DNA of 64,000 nucleotides from Takakia lepidozioides (GCA_030704615.1 CM060734.1:37030042-37094041); one strand, 5' to 3'; positions 35,525 to 46,970 are shown, counted from the first letter of the stretch. Notes: a model not told the origin generated them from the sequence alone. A program made the numbers and translations.

Positions 35525-35878
35525 TCATTACTGGAGCAGAAAGATGTGCCTCAGCTCGCTGCTCATTTGGAAAATACACTCTGTGAGATTAAATATCCTT
35601 CAAGTGATTTTACTGTTGCAGGGTGCAATCTCGTGTTATGCGCACATCTCTCGCCTCTTGTGGACGTCGTAAAGTTTCTTATTCCTTTGTTTCTGGTAAC
35701 TGTCATCTGGTTTGCTGATTTCCACTGTCCTTGGTTTCCCTCGCAGGCATTTGATCTGTCGGAGCTGGAGCTAGATGGGATTCATGCTGGCAATCAATAC
35801 TGGCAAACGCCACCACCAAAACTACAGTCTCCGGTGCAGTCTCCGGAACTGAAGCAGAGATTGACAAGTTCGCCATGA
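35525..35878 (+). CDS. Possible 3' exons of an unrecognised gene
   Basis: 35525-35685 reads SLLEQKDVPQLAAHLENTLC, EIKYPSSDFTVA and possibly CAHLSPLVDV. After a plausible intron (GTAAAG to CGCAG), 35747-35878 reads AFDLSELELDGIHAGNQYWQ then TPPPKLQSPVQSPELKQRLT and SSP followed by TGA. The sequence looks coding and the splice signals are reasonable, but I do not recognise the protein and no upstream exons were found. It may be a gene remnant. Confidence 0.35.
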   Translation, partial: SLLEQKDVPQLAAHLENTLCEIKYPSSDFTVAGCNLVLCAHLSPLVDVVKFLIPLFLVTVIWFADFHCPWFPSQAFDLSELELDGIHAGNQYWQTPPPKLQSPVQSPELKQRLTSSP

Positions 35879-36273
35879 CTTCTGCTTGCGAAAATTGCCG
35901 AAGGCTGTTCCCTTTAAGTTATCATATTACAACCTGATTTCTCTTGTCACGAGATTTCTTTCCAACCATGGAACCGAGTTCTATCCCATAAACTACAGAA
36001 GCGGTGGGTGTTATGCGTGTTCGAAGCAGGTCATTGATTTTAACTACAGTCGAAGGCGTTGGAGAGGTGATACATGCACAAGGTCAGCGAGGGACCACTA
36101 ATGACTTGTTCAGGAACTGTAGTCCACTTTTCAGGATTTTGTAGGCCTATACCATAGCCATTCTCGGCCTCCACTGCAGCAGACTCCCAAATTTTGATCT
36201 CTTTTTGCACCTCTGCTTGAAAGGCAGCTGTTTACTACGGCCCTGCAATCTTTTGTTTCAAACATTACACAGG

Positions 36274-39200
36274 ATGGCAACCACTCAACAGGACACCGCC
36301 ACGTCCAGCCTTCCGACCACCATGCCCAGCCCTGTAGGTGATTCCCTCCCACTTCGAGACTACAACATGCAACGCTATGAACTCTCCCCATCACCCCAAA
36401 CCCCTTCAGGTTTCTCCCCTAGCCAGCCCCACGGACTCGATGTGTCCCCCTTTCATTATTTTGACAGTGATGGTGTTGGAAAGACTTCAGCAGTGCTTAC
36501 TTGGAGGGCGCTGAAGGTCTCAATTCAGGAAGGAAAGGGGAAATCATCTCAGATGGTGCTCGAGGACGTCTCTGGTTTTGCCGAACCCGCTCACATGCTA
36601 GCAATCATGGGGCCTCCGGGATCAGGCAAATCGACACTTCTCAACGCCCTTGCAGGTCTACAACCTTCTTTGGGCTTGTGTGGGATCAGGCAATTGTGTT
36701 AATTTTGCTCTAAGTTGGAAGAATACAGCTTGCAGCCGAAAGGTGGAAAGGTGGCTAAGACTTTCTTCAAGCCAAAGGAGTTCATAAGGATCGCTCTATA
36801 TCATACTTATGAGTTCGAGAGACAGACACCGAAATTGTGCGGTCAGAGAGAATAGGAAGAAATGAAATGAAATGGAACTTTATAACTTCTGCAGAAAGCT
36901 CAAAGAAAGAAAGAAGGGAGAAAGAAAGAAGAAGCCAAGGGAGACATGTAGGACAACAAAGAACTGTAGACAGATATGGAAATGTGGTTGGCTATTTAAG
37001 GGGAGGTGATCTCGAAAACTAATATATGGAGAGAGCAAGAGAGATAAAACGAAGAAGTAAATCTCAATAGAGAGAGATGCACACTACGCTCTGAAGATAC
37101 GATGACCGATCAGAATGAAGGGGATCACATGGAGCAAGGAGGAGAAAGGATTGAGCTACTAAGAGATGATGACCCAGGGGGGAAGGTGGTTGGGTTTGTT
37201 TGGCAGGCAGACTGACGAGAAAGGCATTGTTTAACGGGGAGATTCTTCTCAATGGAAGAAGACAGCAGCTCACATACGGTACTGCGGTGGGTTCTCTATA
37301 CTCCATCTCCGCATTTTGTTCCGAGTTCCTAGAAAATCAGCATTTCGAACATACGACTAGTTCAGAAAACAGCAGTTACGATGAGGGGTACCAATTTATA
37401 CTCCTCCGAGCGCAGAGAGAGGTTTTTACTTTCACAAGGACAGCCACAATTTGAAACGCTTCCTGCTCCTCTCCTGCTTCCAGAGCTCTTTTAAACTGGA
37501 TTTTGTAGGCTGGAATATTTCAAGAACATCTTGTTGGATTTGGGTGATTCTCCATTTGTTATGCTAGAGTGCTGTTTCTCTCGCAGAAAACATGGAGGGT
37601 TCAGAAGCCTCAGTGTCCCAATAGATTGCTATATGGGAAAACACACCAAAACATCGAAGTCCAGAAGTTGCTCAATTGGTCTTTTATTCTTTTCCTTCAA
37701 GGACAAGGCCGTCCTATCTTTCTCCCCCTGTGTCCCTTGGGATCCTTGGAGCTCCTGACGACTTAATCTTTCTTTCTTCGCAATGATGAAATGAACGGTC
37801 TCTTCACTTTACAGGCCCATGTGACACAAGAAGACGCCTTGATAGGGACCTTGACGGTGCGCGAAACCATCCACTTGTCTGCCCTTCTGCGTCTTCCAGA
37901 CACTATGCCCCACACACAGAAGATGGCCATAGCCGAGAGTGCCATCCTGGATATGGGTCTCAAGGAATGTGCATCAACTCCAGTTGGAAATTGGCACCTT
38001 CAAGGCCTTAGTAACGGAGAGAAGCGGCGCCTCTGCATTGCCTTAGAGCTTTTGATGCGCCCACGTTTGCTCTATTTGGATGAGCCCACCAACGGACTAG
38101 ACGGGTACCTTGCGCTCTGCCCCTCTCGTGCATGTCCAACGGTTCAAATGCAACTGGGTTTTTCATATAGATTTTCCAGACCGGATTTTGCAAAGTGGTA
38201 TCAGGCATGTTTGGCATCAGTTTTGAGATGTCTGTTGTTACTTGCGGGGTGGGGAGAACTACAGTGCGGAATCTCTGCTTGTAATGGCAAAGCTGAAGAG
38301 TTTGGCAAGGGATGGACGCACCATTATTTCATGCTTTCAAAACCCAAGTAGCCAAGTCTTTGAGCTTTTGGAGAATATCTGCTTACTGGCTCAAGGCAAA
38401 ATGGTCTACTTTGGGGATGCATCTGGTGCTATTGAGGTTAGTGTGCTCCCATAAGTGGTTGGGAATTGAATTGACTGGTTGCATTGACTGCTTATATTTA
38501 AGTTGCCTTGAGCTGCAAATTTGATAGATGTACTAAGGGTCTCAGAGTAAATTGACCAGTAGTTTCAGAAAACGAACATGTTTCAGTTGCTAGTCTACAA
38601 TGATGTCTCAATATCCTGGTTGCTTGTTTTGGCCATGTTCACTGCTTCCATGCAGTAGAAAGAGAGCAAGCCAACCAATATAAATCCATGGGGGACAAAC
38701 AGAATTATATCACAAAGGTTGGAAATAGCGTCTAAACCCGCAATGTGGTGCAGAATTTTGCAAGGGCTGGATTCCCGTGCCCAGTGTTCCGGAACCCAGC
38801 AGAGCACTTCCTCCGTGCTCTTGATTCCAGTTTTGATCATGTGAAAACATTCGTACGACTTGTTCAGGTGCAACTCTTTGCAATGGTCCACATTTAACGT
38901 TTAGAAGAACATAACTTGACAACATCTTGAGATTCGGGATGCCTTCTGTTGATTGTTAACACAGACATAATCTCCATTGGCTTGTTTTGATCAATTTGCC
39001 TGTAGTAATGAATTTCTGCCTAGATTGCCTAAATATTCAGAAACTTTTACGTCTTACAGCCTAATTAGCAAAAAGCTTTGAATGACCATGTGTCTTCCAG
39101 GACCCAGAAACTGCAGACCTCTTGGAGAGAGAGGAGGTGACCCAGGTGATCAAGGTTCTTGTTGATGCTTATCAGAAATCGGATATCGGGACGACATTAT

Positions 39201-41670
39201 CTACCTATGTGGATGAGCTTTCTGCCAAGGTACATTTTTTTTATTGCTTTATCACTAAGCTGCTTCCAAAGACCCCACATCTGGCCTGACATGATGATAT
39301 CAGATCAACAAGATGTGCTTGCACACTATGTCACAGATGAGGAGACATTACGATGATATATGATTTGATCCTATGATTTAAATCTTCAAGCTCTCTCCAC
39401 CCTGCTGTTTGGATGCAGAAAGGGGCAGTTCTAGTACACAAAGGGAAACATGCAAGCTTCATACTACAGACAGCAATTTTAGCTTACCGATCATTTTTGA
39501 ATATGACACGGGACCTGGGATATTACTGGCTCCGCATGGGTGCTGCAATTTTGCTCATGATTGTCACTGGTTCCATTTTCTTGAGGATCGGTGACTCATT
39601 CGACCCTGTGCAGGTAAGAACTGAAGTGTCAACCCGTGCAATTACTGTTTAGTGTAAATAAGCTGGCACTAAACTCAAAAATCATCACAGGCAGCTATGA
39701 GCCAGGTCAATCAGGTGACAGTTGAGTACCTACCTAGTCACAAATTGAGGTCCGTTTCCACTCGTGCATGATATTATTGTGAGCTATACCCCATCTGCCA
39801 GTTAGTCAGACACATCATCTTCTAGTACTTATCTGCACGAACTGGTTTGTCACAAGATTTTGGAGAGGTTCTCTCACTTCCTGTGCTCCTCTGGAGATGT
39901 TGAACCTGGGATATATGAATGCTGTGCGATCTCTTGGTTGTTATTGATGGATACAATATTCTGCAACAGGTGAACCAAGATTCACTGGGGGATGTCCCCC
40001 TAACAGGAAATATCACAGTTTGAGCAGATAGTTGCTGCCCACCTAGGGGTGAGGGGGGTTTGGCAGTTTCCTGAAACTGACTCTCATTTGGTGCATGATG
40101 CAGGCTAGGTCGTCTTGTCTATTTTTTGTCCTAGAGGCCTTGATGTTTTTGGCCATAGCTTCTTCCCCGTTGCACTGTCAGGAAATGCAGGTTCATTCTC
40201 TCAACTATATGACTTCACCCACCTATCTCAGCAACAGCGATAGATACTACATACTGTTTAGCCACCATCTTCACAATACTTTTCTTAACTGACCGATTTC
40301 AATAAGCAATCTTGAATTCCATAAGATTCAAACAAAATGTGGTGTCATCTTTGTGCTCAAACATTGCTGTTAGACCCTTAGGCATGGAACCTAGCAAGGC
40401 ATTTTCCAAGCTTACTCTCGCTTTACCAAATATGTGAACCTCTGGAAACTTAAACGTCTTCAGGCATACAAATCTGGAAACAATAATCAAGATCGTTATC
40501 CATGTGCAGGTTTTTGTGCGTGAGAGAAGAAATCCACACTATGGAATATCTGCATATGCACTCGGGACCTTGCTATCCTGCCTGCCTTTCCTTTTCCTGA
40601 TGTCTCTGGTGTCCTCATGCATTGTGTACTTCCTCGTGGAGCTGCATGCAGGATTTGGGCACTTCATGTATTTCGTTTGTATTCTCTTCTTCAGTCTGCT
40701 GGTAGTTGAGAGCTTAATGATGGCCATCGCAGCTATAGTTCCAAACTATTTTGTGGCCATGATTGTCGGAACTGGATTTCAGGTATGCATCCTGCCAGTG
40801 TCTTCGTCATAGAACAAGCATTGAATTTCAATTACCAGATCTCAAGTGTTGTTTGCACATCTGTAGTAGGGGACATCATGGCTACAACATAAGCCACATG
40901 TTGAAAAATGTTGGCAGATCATTTCCATTGTGCTCAGACCATGAACTGAACAAAATGCTCACCACAGTTAGATATGTAAACCTGTTTGCGGTAGTAGTCT
41001 TCAAGTTTTCGCAAAACCTCTACAAATGCCAACACAATATCTAAATGGACATTGCAGAGCATATTTATGCTAGTTGGGGGCTATTTCCGACTTGCCCGCG
41101 ACATTCCAAGGCCTATTTGGACATATCCACTGTCATACATCTCCTTCCACACATATGCTATTCGGGTAACTCTCAGCCCCATCTTATGCTCTGCTTTTCC
41201 AGATATATTATGAATGGGTTATCTTTATTCTGGTGGTCTGGGCTGTGTTTCATCCTTCAGCAGGCAATGCTTTTTGTAATTAGCAGTATATTCATTGACT
41301 CCATCCCCAGTTTGGTTTGCGCGAAAAGGGCAAAAGAGGTGGAAGAATAGAAAGACCTGAATTTCAGGCACACCCCTGTTGCAGAGAGAAACCCACTAAC
41401 ATTTCACTGTCCACATGGATGCCATTTTGGATTTGACAGGGCATGTTTGAGAATGAGTTCAGGGGCTTAATGGATCTTGACAACAGTCTCCAACTTCCAG
41501 GCGCAATGTACAAATTGGAGCATCCTGGAAAGTGGAAAGATGTGGTTATTCTCTTATGCATGGCTGTATTCTACAATGCTGTGTTCTATGCATTCATTTC
41601 TCTGTACCAGTACACCCAGCCCCTGCTGGATTCCTTCAAGCTTCAACGACAGCAAAGATTGAGACCCTGA
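36274..41670 (+). CDS. ABCG (WBC-type) half-transporter, complete gene with altered catalytic motifs
   Basis: Eleven exons in one frame (686 residues): 36274-36655, 37207-37286, 37815-38104, 38265-38436, 38754-38867, 39101-39229, 39419-39613, 40104-40190, 40510-40782, 41058-41165, 41440-41670. All introns are GT-AG. N-terminal 70 residues are Pro/Ser-rich. Then Walker A ([11 protein letters not shown]), [11 protein letters not shown]-loop (HVTQED), signature LSNGEKRR (usual LSGGE), Walker B ([12 protein letters not shown]), and an H-loop region CFQNPSS where the paralog has IHQPSS: the switch histidine is Gln (CAA at 38338-38340). The [11 protein letters not shown] motif is replaced in the 87-nt exon ([12 protein letters not shown]). 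The frame is intact throughout, so either it is an expressed gene with relaxed or altered ATPase function, or an early pseudogene. Plasma-membrane exporter family; substrate unknown. Confidence 0.9.
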
Positions 41671-42756
41671 AGCATGGTGACTTTCCTGGCTCAAACCACT
41701 GTTGCTTTCCGGTGAGACTAGACCATTGGCAGTCAGGAATCTGTATATTACTAAGAGTGTGGTCTCATGTGCAAGACATTTATAAGAACAAATTAATCGT
41801 TTGAGAAAGCACTCAAAGAACATTTCGAAGATCTTCACTTTGGTGATCACACAATCCATTTTGCCACAGCCTTCCTCAATTTTGAGAAATATTTGGGCTA
41901 TGAATGCTATGAAAGCTCCTTTAAAAGTATCAACCTTTAGGAATGTCTTCCATGTTGAGCTTGGCAGAGGCAACATTGTTATCCCTTGTCAAACCTCAAA
42001 AAAGAAAAGAAACACTTAGTAGAGAGAAATCATTGCACCGGATACAACATGTGGTCATTGTGGGCAATCCACATGGTCAATGTGTCAATGGATTGACCAT
42101 GCACATTCAACCTTTCAATGTGCATATTTTATTTTCTTGCCTTTCGAGTGTGTAGGCTCCCTCTGTCAACATTGAAGATCATTTCTCTTGACTTCGTACA
42201 TACACTGAAACAATATGCATGTCTAATGCAAACGGCTTTTGCAACATAACTTTATTTATTTTTTGAAATAAGGTATGACGTACATTTATTTTAATTTTTT
42301 GACACGGGCTCTCCACGCTTGGAGAGAGTGTGGGTGAGATGATGTGGGTGAAATGATGCCAATGGGAGTTGGCATAAATAAGAGCCTCTTCCCCTTGCAC
42401 TCTTAAAGAGGAGGGTTGTAAATTGAAGTCTAGTCTGATCTGTCCCAACCGGACACAAGACCTATGCCACAAGAATGTAAGCATGGCCTAACCCACACAC
42501 ACACACAAAGCTCCACTGTGTCAAGGGAAAACAAACTATGGACAGGTTTCTTTCTTGTGCCACTGAGTGAAGATTTGAGAGCTTAGGAAGTAAGCAGCAT
42601 AGCCGGCGGACTGAGAAAAAAATACGGAAGACAACTATGAACCTAGACATGTATATGGTCGAGTGGTAGTATTGTAAGGGTAAAGAATATGGCAACACCT
42701 CACATAGAGATTGAAAATGGGGGATGGTGAGCGAATGATACAAAACTGTCTTTACC
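41671..42756. other. Intergenic region between ABCG and PPR genes
   Basis: Probably contains the ABCG 3' UTR. AT-rich stretch at 42245-42300. Nothing coding recognised. Confidence 0.5.
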
Positions 42757-42758
42757 TA

Positions 42759-42931
42759 CAGGGTGGTCTAAATGATGCTAGAAACAGAAGCAATCAGGAG
42801 CCATAGCTGCCCACTGGGACACATGTGACATATTGTTGTGTAGTCAAATGACAGCAAAGTGTCACATGTGTCCCAATTGGCGGCTATGGCTTCTGTTTGC
42901 TTCTGTTTCTAGCATTATTTAGACCACCCTG
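42759..42931. mobile_element. Tc1/mariner-like foldback MITE, 173 bp
   Basis: Terminal inverted repeats of about 70 bases start CAGGGTGGTCTAAATGATGC and end GCATTATTTAGACCACCCTG, leaving a loop of about 30 bases. TA dinucleotides flank both ends (42757-42758 and 42932-42933), the Tc1/mariner target duplication. The whole element can fold into one hairpin. Inserted between the convergent ABCG and PPR genes, close to the PPR 3' end. Confidence 0.88.
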
Positions 42932-42939
42932 TACAGCAA

Positions 42940-43180
42940 TAGTCAATGCCTGTAGTTACATTACCGTTGGCTGAGGGAGCGCATATGCAATTACGGGCTT
43001 GATTCCCACCTCCTGCTGGGTAGACCCCATAGCCAGTTCTTGGAGGGTTAAAATGCCATGGATGAAATGCCCTCAACTGAACATCATGGCTAACATTCCC
43101 AGGGAACAGTGAAGCAACCAAGCAGCTTCATAGTCTTAATGAAAGAAGCAAGACACTCACACCTGTAACAATACATCAAT
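42940..43180. other. 3' flank of the PPR gene
   Basis: Non-coding. It contains a weak pol III-like pair (TGGCTGAGGGAGC at about 42968 and GGCTTGATTCC at about 42997), which may be a decayed tRNA-derived repeat. Confidence 0.35.
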
Positions 43181-46009
43181 TCACCAGTATTCCTCGCAAG
43201 AACAAACCCCATTTTCGAAGTGGTGGAAGCGGTTGGCATCCCGTACAAGAATTGCTCGCCCAACAATCTTTGAGATAAACTTAGTGGCTGTGTGGCAGTC
43301 ACCACACACCCGAAGGTTCTTGATGACACGAAGAGGCGTGCCTGGGGCCGTGCTGATCAGCCCAAAGGCAATGGCCAGCTTCTCACAGTGAAGGAAGAGA
43401 AAATTCCTTTTTTGCTCCTCCTCCACATCATGCAACACAAAGCGTGTGTCAGGCACATACCCTGCCTCCTCCATCTGCCCATACAGTCTTCTCAGCTCAG
43501 CATAGATTTCCTCAATTTGTGGATGCAGTTTGTCATCTACCACAAAATTATGGACCCGGTTGCCGATCTCTATGTAGCAGGAACCTGGTTGCTTTCGGAC
43601 ACCTCTGATTTTCATCATTGTTCTTACCTTTGCAGTATCATCCCACCTGCCAGCTGCGGCATAGATATTTGATAGCAGCACATAAGTAGTAGCATCCTGT
43701 CGATCCCACCTAAGAATAGATTTTGCCGCACGTTCTGCCACCTCCACATTGCCATGAATTCTGCAGGCACCAAGCAAGGCTTTCCACACCACCACATTTG
43801 GTTGGACTGGCATTTCGTTAATGAAGTCCTCAGCCTCATCCAATTGCCCCGCACGGCCAAGAAGGTCCACCATGCAGCCAAAGTGCTCCACTATAAGAGT
43901 GAGGCCATGATCTCGACTCAGAGAATCGAAGTAGTGTCTGCCTTCATCCACTAGGCCCCCATGGCTACATGCTTGTAGAACACTTATAAAGGTGATACCA
44001 TTTGGCTTGAAGCCTTCATTTTGCATACCTTCAAATAGTTGCAGGGCTTCCCTACGACAACCATGCTGGGCATATCCTGCAATCATTGCACTCCATGAAA
44101 CCACATTTCGTTCAGCCATTTTGTCAAACACTCCCTTTGCATCCTTGACGCTCCCGCATTTAGCATACATGTCCATAAGGACAGTGTCCAGAATGACACC
44201 TGGTACAATTCCAGCTTTCATGATGTCAGCATGGACTTCTTTGCCCTTTTCGAGAGCTGCCAGGCAGGCACAAGCATTGCAAGCAAAAACAAACGTGACC
44301 TGGTCAGGCTTTGCCCCTTCCTGCATCATTTGCTCATAGGTCCCCAAAGTCTCCATCCAGCACCCATGCTGGGCATATCCTGTGATCATCGCATTCCAGG
44401 ATACCAAATTTCGTTCAGCCATACTGTCAAACACTCCCTTTGCATCTTCGATGCTCCTGCATTTCACATACATGTCCACAAGGGTACTGTTCAGAATGGT
44501 ATCTGATACAATTCCAGTTCTCAAGATGTCAGCGTGTACCTCTTTGCCTTTTTCCAGGGCTACCAAGCTCGCACACACATTGCAAACACAGACAAACGTG
44601 ACCTGGTTGGGCTTCACCCCTTGCCATATCATTCGGTCATAGATCCCCAAAGCCTCCATCCCACACCCATGCTGGGCGTATCCTGCAATCATTGCACTCC
44701 ATGAAACCACATTTCGTTCAGCCATGTTGTCGAACACTCCCTTTGCATCCTCAATGCTCCCGCATTTGGCATACATGTCCACAAGGGCAGTGTCCAGAAT
44801 GACACCTGGTACAATTCCAGCTTTCATGATGTCAGCATGGACCTGTTTGCCTTTTTCCAGGGCTCCCAGGTTTGCACATGCATTGCAAATGCAACCAAAC
44901 GTGACCTGGTTGGGCTTCACCCCTTCCCGCATCATCTGCTCATAGGTCTCCAAAGCCTCCATCCCAAACCCATGTTGGACATATCCTGCGATCATCGCAC
45001 TCCATGACACCACATTTCGTTCAGCCATTTGGTCAAAGACTCCCTTTGCATCTTTGATGCTCCCACATTTGGCATACATGTCTACCAGGGCAGTATCCAG
45101 AATGACATCTGGTACAATTCCAGCGTTCATGATGTCAGCATGGAACTCTTTGCCCTTTTCCAGGGCTGCCAGGCTCGCACACGCATTGCAAAGACAAACA
45201 AACGTGACATGGTCAGGCTTCACCCCTTCCCTCATCATTTGCTCATAGGTCCCTAAAGCCTCCATCCCACACCCATGCTGGGCATATCCTGTGATCATCG
45301 CATTCCACGACACCACATCTCGTTCAGCCATGTTGTCAAATACTCTCTTTGCAACCTTCATGCTCCCGCATTTCGCATACATGTCAACAAGGGTATTGTT
45401 CAAAATTATATTTGGTACAAGTCCAGCTTTCATGATGTCAGCATGGACCTCTTTGCCCTTTTCCAGGGCTGCCAGTCTCGCACAAGCCTTCAGAATGCAA
45501 ACAAATGTGACCTGATCGGGCATCACCCCTTGCTGTATCATTTGATCATAGGTCTCCAAGGCATTCCTACCACAACCATGCTTGGTATATCCTGCCATCA
45601 CTATAGTCCACGAATACATATTTCGTTCCAGCATTTTGTCAAACACATGGTATGCATCCAGGAAGCTCCCGCATTTGACATACATGTTGATGATGGCATT
45701 GTTTAGAAACACATTTGGCTCAAATCCACTTTGGATAATGTGGTTGTGCACCTGCTTTCCAGCTGCTAGGCCTTTCATCTTGATGCACTTGTGCAAGAGA
45801 TAGATGTAAGTCTCAGAATCTGCTGAAATGCCTCCTTGGTTCAAGGTATGCAGAGTCTCTTTCAGTTGTCCTGCATCACAGAGTGTCTTCAACCACCCAC
45901 AAGTGCCAGAAGAGATCTTGTGGACTATTGTCCCACCATTTTGAAGAATCTTTAAAGCCCTCTTGCCAGTGATGTTCCATGCTCCATGGTTGACCTTCAT
46001 GACAGACAC
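43181..46009 (-). CDS. PLS-class PPR protein with E and DYW-type deaminase domains
   Basis: Intronless, 942 codons, ATG at 46009, TGA at 43181-43183. This class edits organellar RNA (C-to-U): PPR motifs read the RNA upstream of the target C and the DYW domain deaminates it. Residues about 60-700 are S-P-L units of about 101 residues, six of them near-identical (VILDTALVDMYAKCGSIEDA, WSAMIAGYAQHGCGMEALGT, GKEVHADIMKAGIVPD). Then a divergent block, the E region (PGSCYIEIGNRVHNF) and the DYW domain, residues about 850-942. Zinc and catalytic signature HCE (874-876) and CGDCH (from 902) are present. The C terminus is CSCEEYW rather than the usual DYW. The N terminus could be a transit peptide. 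Methionine 4 is an alternative start. Confidence 0.95.
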   Translation of the reverse strand: MSVMKVNHGAWNITGKRALKILQNGGTIVHKISSGTCGWLKTLCDAGQLKETLHTLNQGGISADSETYIYLLHKCIKMKGLAAGKQVHNHIIQSGFEPNVFLNNAIINMYVKCGSFLDAYHVFDKMLERNMYSWTIVMAGYTKHGCGRNALETYDQMIQQGVMPDQVTFVCILKACARLAALEKGKEVHADIMKAGLVPNIILNNTLVDMYAKCGSMKVAKRVFDNMAERDVVSWNAMITGYAQHGCGMEALGTYEQMMREGVKPDHVTFVCLCNACASLAALEKGKEFHADIMNAGIVPDVILDTALVDMYAKCGSIKDAKGVFDQMAERNVVSWSAMIAGYVQHGFGMEALETYEQMMREGVKPNQVTFGCICNACANLGALEKGKQVHADIMKAGIVPGVILDTALVDMYAKCGSIEDAKGVFDNMAERNVVSWSAMIAGYAQHGCGMEALGIYDRMIWQGVKPNQVTFVCVCNVCASLVALEKGKEVHADILRTGIVSDTILNSTLVDMYVKCRSIEDAKGVFDSMAERNLVSWNAMITGYAQHGCWMETLGTYEQMMQEGAKPDQVTFVFACNACACLAALEKGKEVHADIMKAGIVPGVILDTVLMDMYAKCGSVKDAKGVFDKMAERNVVSWSAMIAGYAQHGCRREALQLFEGMQNEGFKPNGITFISVLQACSHGGLVDEGRHYFDSLSRDHGLTLIVEHFGCMVDLLGRAGQLDEAEDFINEMPVQPNVVVWKALLGACRIHGNVEVAERAAKSILRWDRQDATTYVLLSNIYAAAGRWDDTAKVRTMMKIRGVRKQPGSCYIEIGNRVHNFVVDDKLHPQIEEIYAELRRLYGQMEEAGYVPDTRFVLHDVEEEQKRNFLFLHCEKLAIAFGLISTAPGTPLRVIKNLRVCGDCHTATKFISKIVGRAILVRDANRFHHFENGVCSCEEYW

Positions 46010-46430
46010 TCCAAGAGCATCAAAAGTTTTGACAGGTTCCTTTATGGAGGAGTGCTAGTATAGCTTTTTACAACATTCATGCAAGTCGCTCTGGGCTCTA
46101 TGTAAGGTTGGCTTAGACTACAGGAGGTCCTGGACCAAGTATGATGTTTGACGCCACATATTGAATGGGGTACCCAGACCCTTTTCACTACGAGAATTTG
46201 GGGTACCCAACTCATTAATCTTCTCCAACGCCTTGAAGGAGCCAGCACCACGAATTTGATATCCTCCAAGAGATAATGTCAAAATTGGGGTTGCACCCAA
46301 TATTATTACCCAAACGGGATTTGGGGTTGCTTGTAGTGCAATAGTAGCACAATGAGAAACATATAAACATGTCCGAACTTACAAATGCTAAACAAGCTTG
46401 TGCATGGCAAGGATGCCCCTCTCACCAGGC

Positions 46431-46970
46431 TCATAGCGAGTCCCGCTCACTGTCCTCTTCAAGCTCCCAAGTATCTCCACCATCTACACCAGCATCAGAA
46501 TTGCACTCTGATATCTTGCCACCATCGCTAGACAGTTCTTGACCTTGTGTCATGGCAGTCAGCTTTTCTTTCACCCCAAGGAGAATTGAACCAACCTCGA
46601 TCCACAAGAGCTCTTGTGCACACTGCTCATGTCGGTAGTCTGGAGATTTTTCATTGGTCTGTGACAACCACAGCATGCTGAGCAGCCACATTTTAAGAAG
46701 CCACAACCATCAACCCTCCAAAGTACCTTGCAAACTCAAGGAAAAACCCTTGGGCAACCTACTTTCATGCCCTGTTGAGGAAGAAATTTTGCAAAGCAAC
46801 CTGAGACTGTAACTCAACTCAACAGCTCCGGGTACAATCCAGTACAAAAATATCATAATACGACAGACTCCTTCGCAACAAAGCACACCTTGTCAAAGCT
46901 ACAGTCGCAACATTGCGAAGGATCTTTGAAGGACTCCGGCCAGCTCTGTTCCATGCTCCAGCGTAGACCT
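46431..46970 (-). pseudogene. OSB-like gene remnant upstream of the PPR gene
   Basis: The minus strand at 46870-46965 reads RWSMEQSWPESFKDPSQCCD, corresponding to the first half of the OSB PDF motif. The frame at 46431-46706 reads NEKSPDYRHEQCAQELLWIE then VGSILLGVKEKLTAM, the second half. It continues into an acidic tail (DTWELEEDSERDSL, stop). The same arrangement, more diverged, forms 24985-25760 in the CACTA element. The WWDNR core is degraded to CCDCS, so a functional ssDNA-binding protein is unlikely, but intact exons upstream cannot be excluded. Confidence 0.55.

Noticed and set aside
42960-43020. tRNA gene or SINE head (TGGCTGAGGGAGC / GGCTTGATTCC)
   Set aside because: Only loose A- and B-box matches, no cloverleaf, no second copy in the window.
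43292-45803. Plus-strand frames of 60-143 codons across the PPR gene
   Set aside because: They repeat the same peptide at about 300-base intervals because they are antisense shadows of the repeated PPR triplets.
46186-46338. CACTACGAGAATTTGG ... GCTTGTAGTG, a possible 153-bp CACTA MITE
   Set aside because: Flanking triplets do not match (TTT versus CAA) and inverted similarity beyond six bases is weak.
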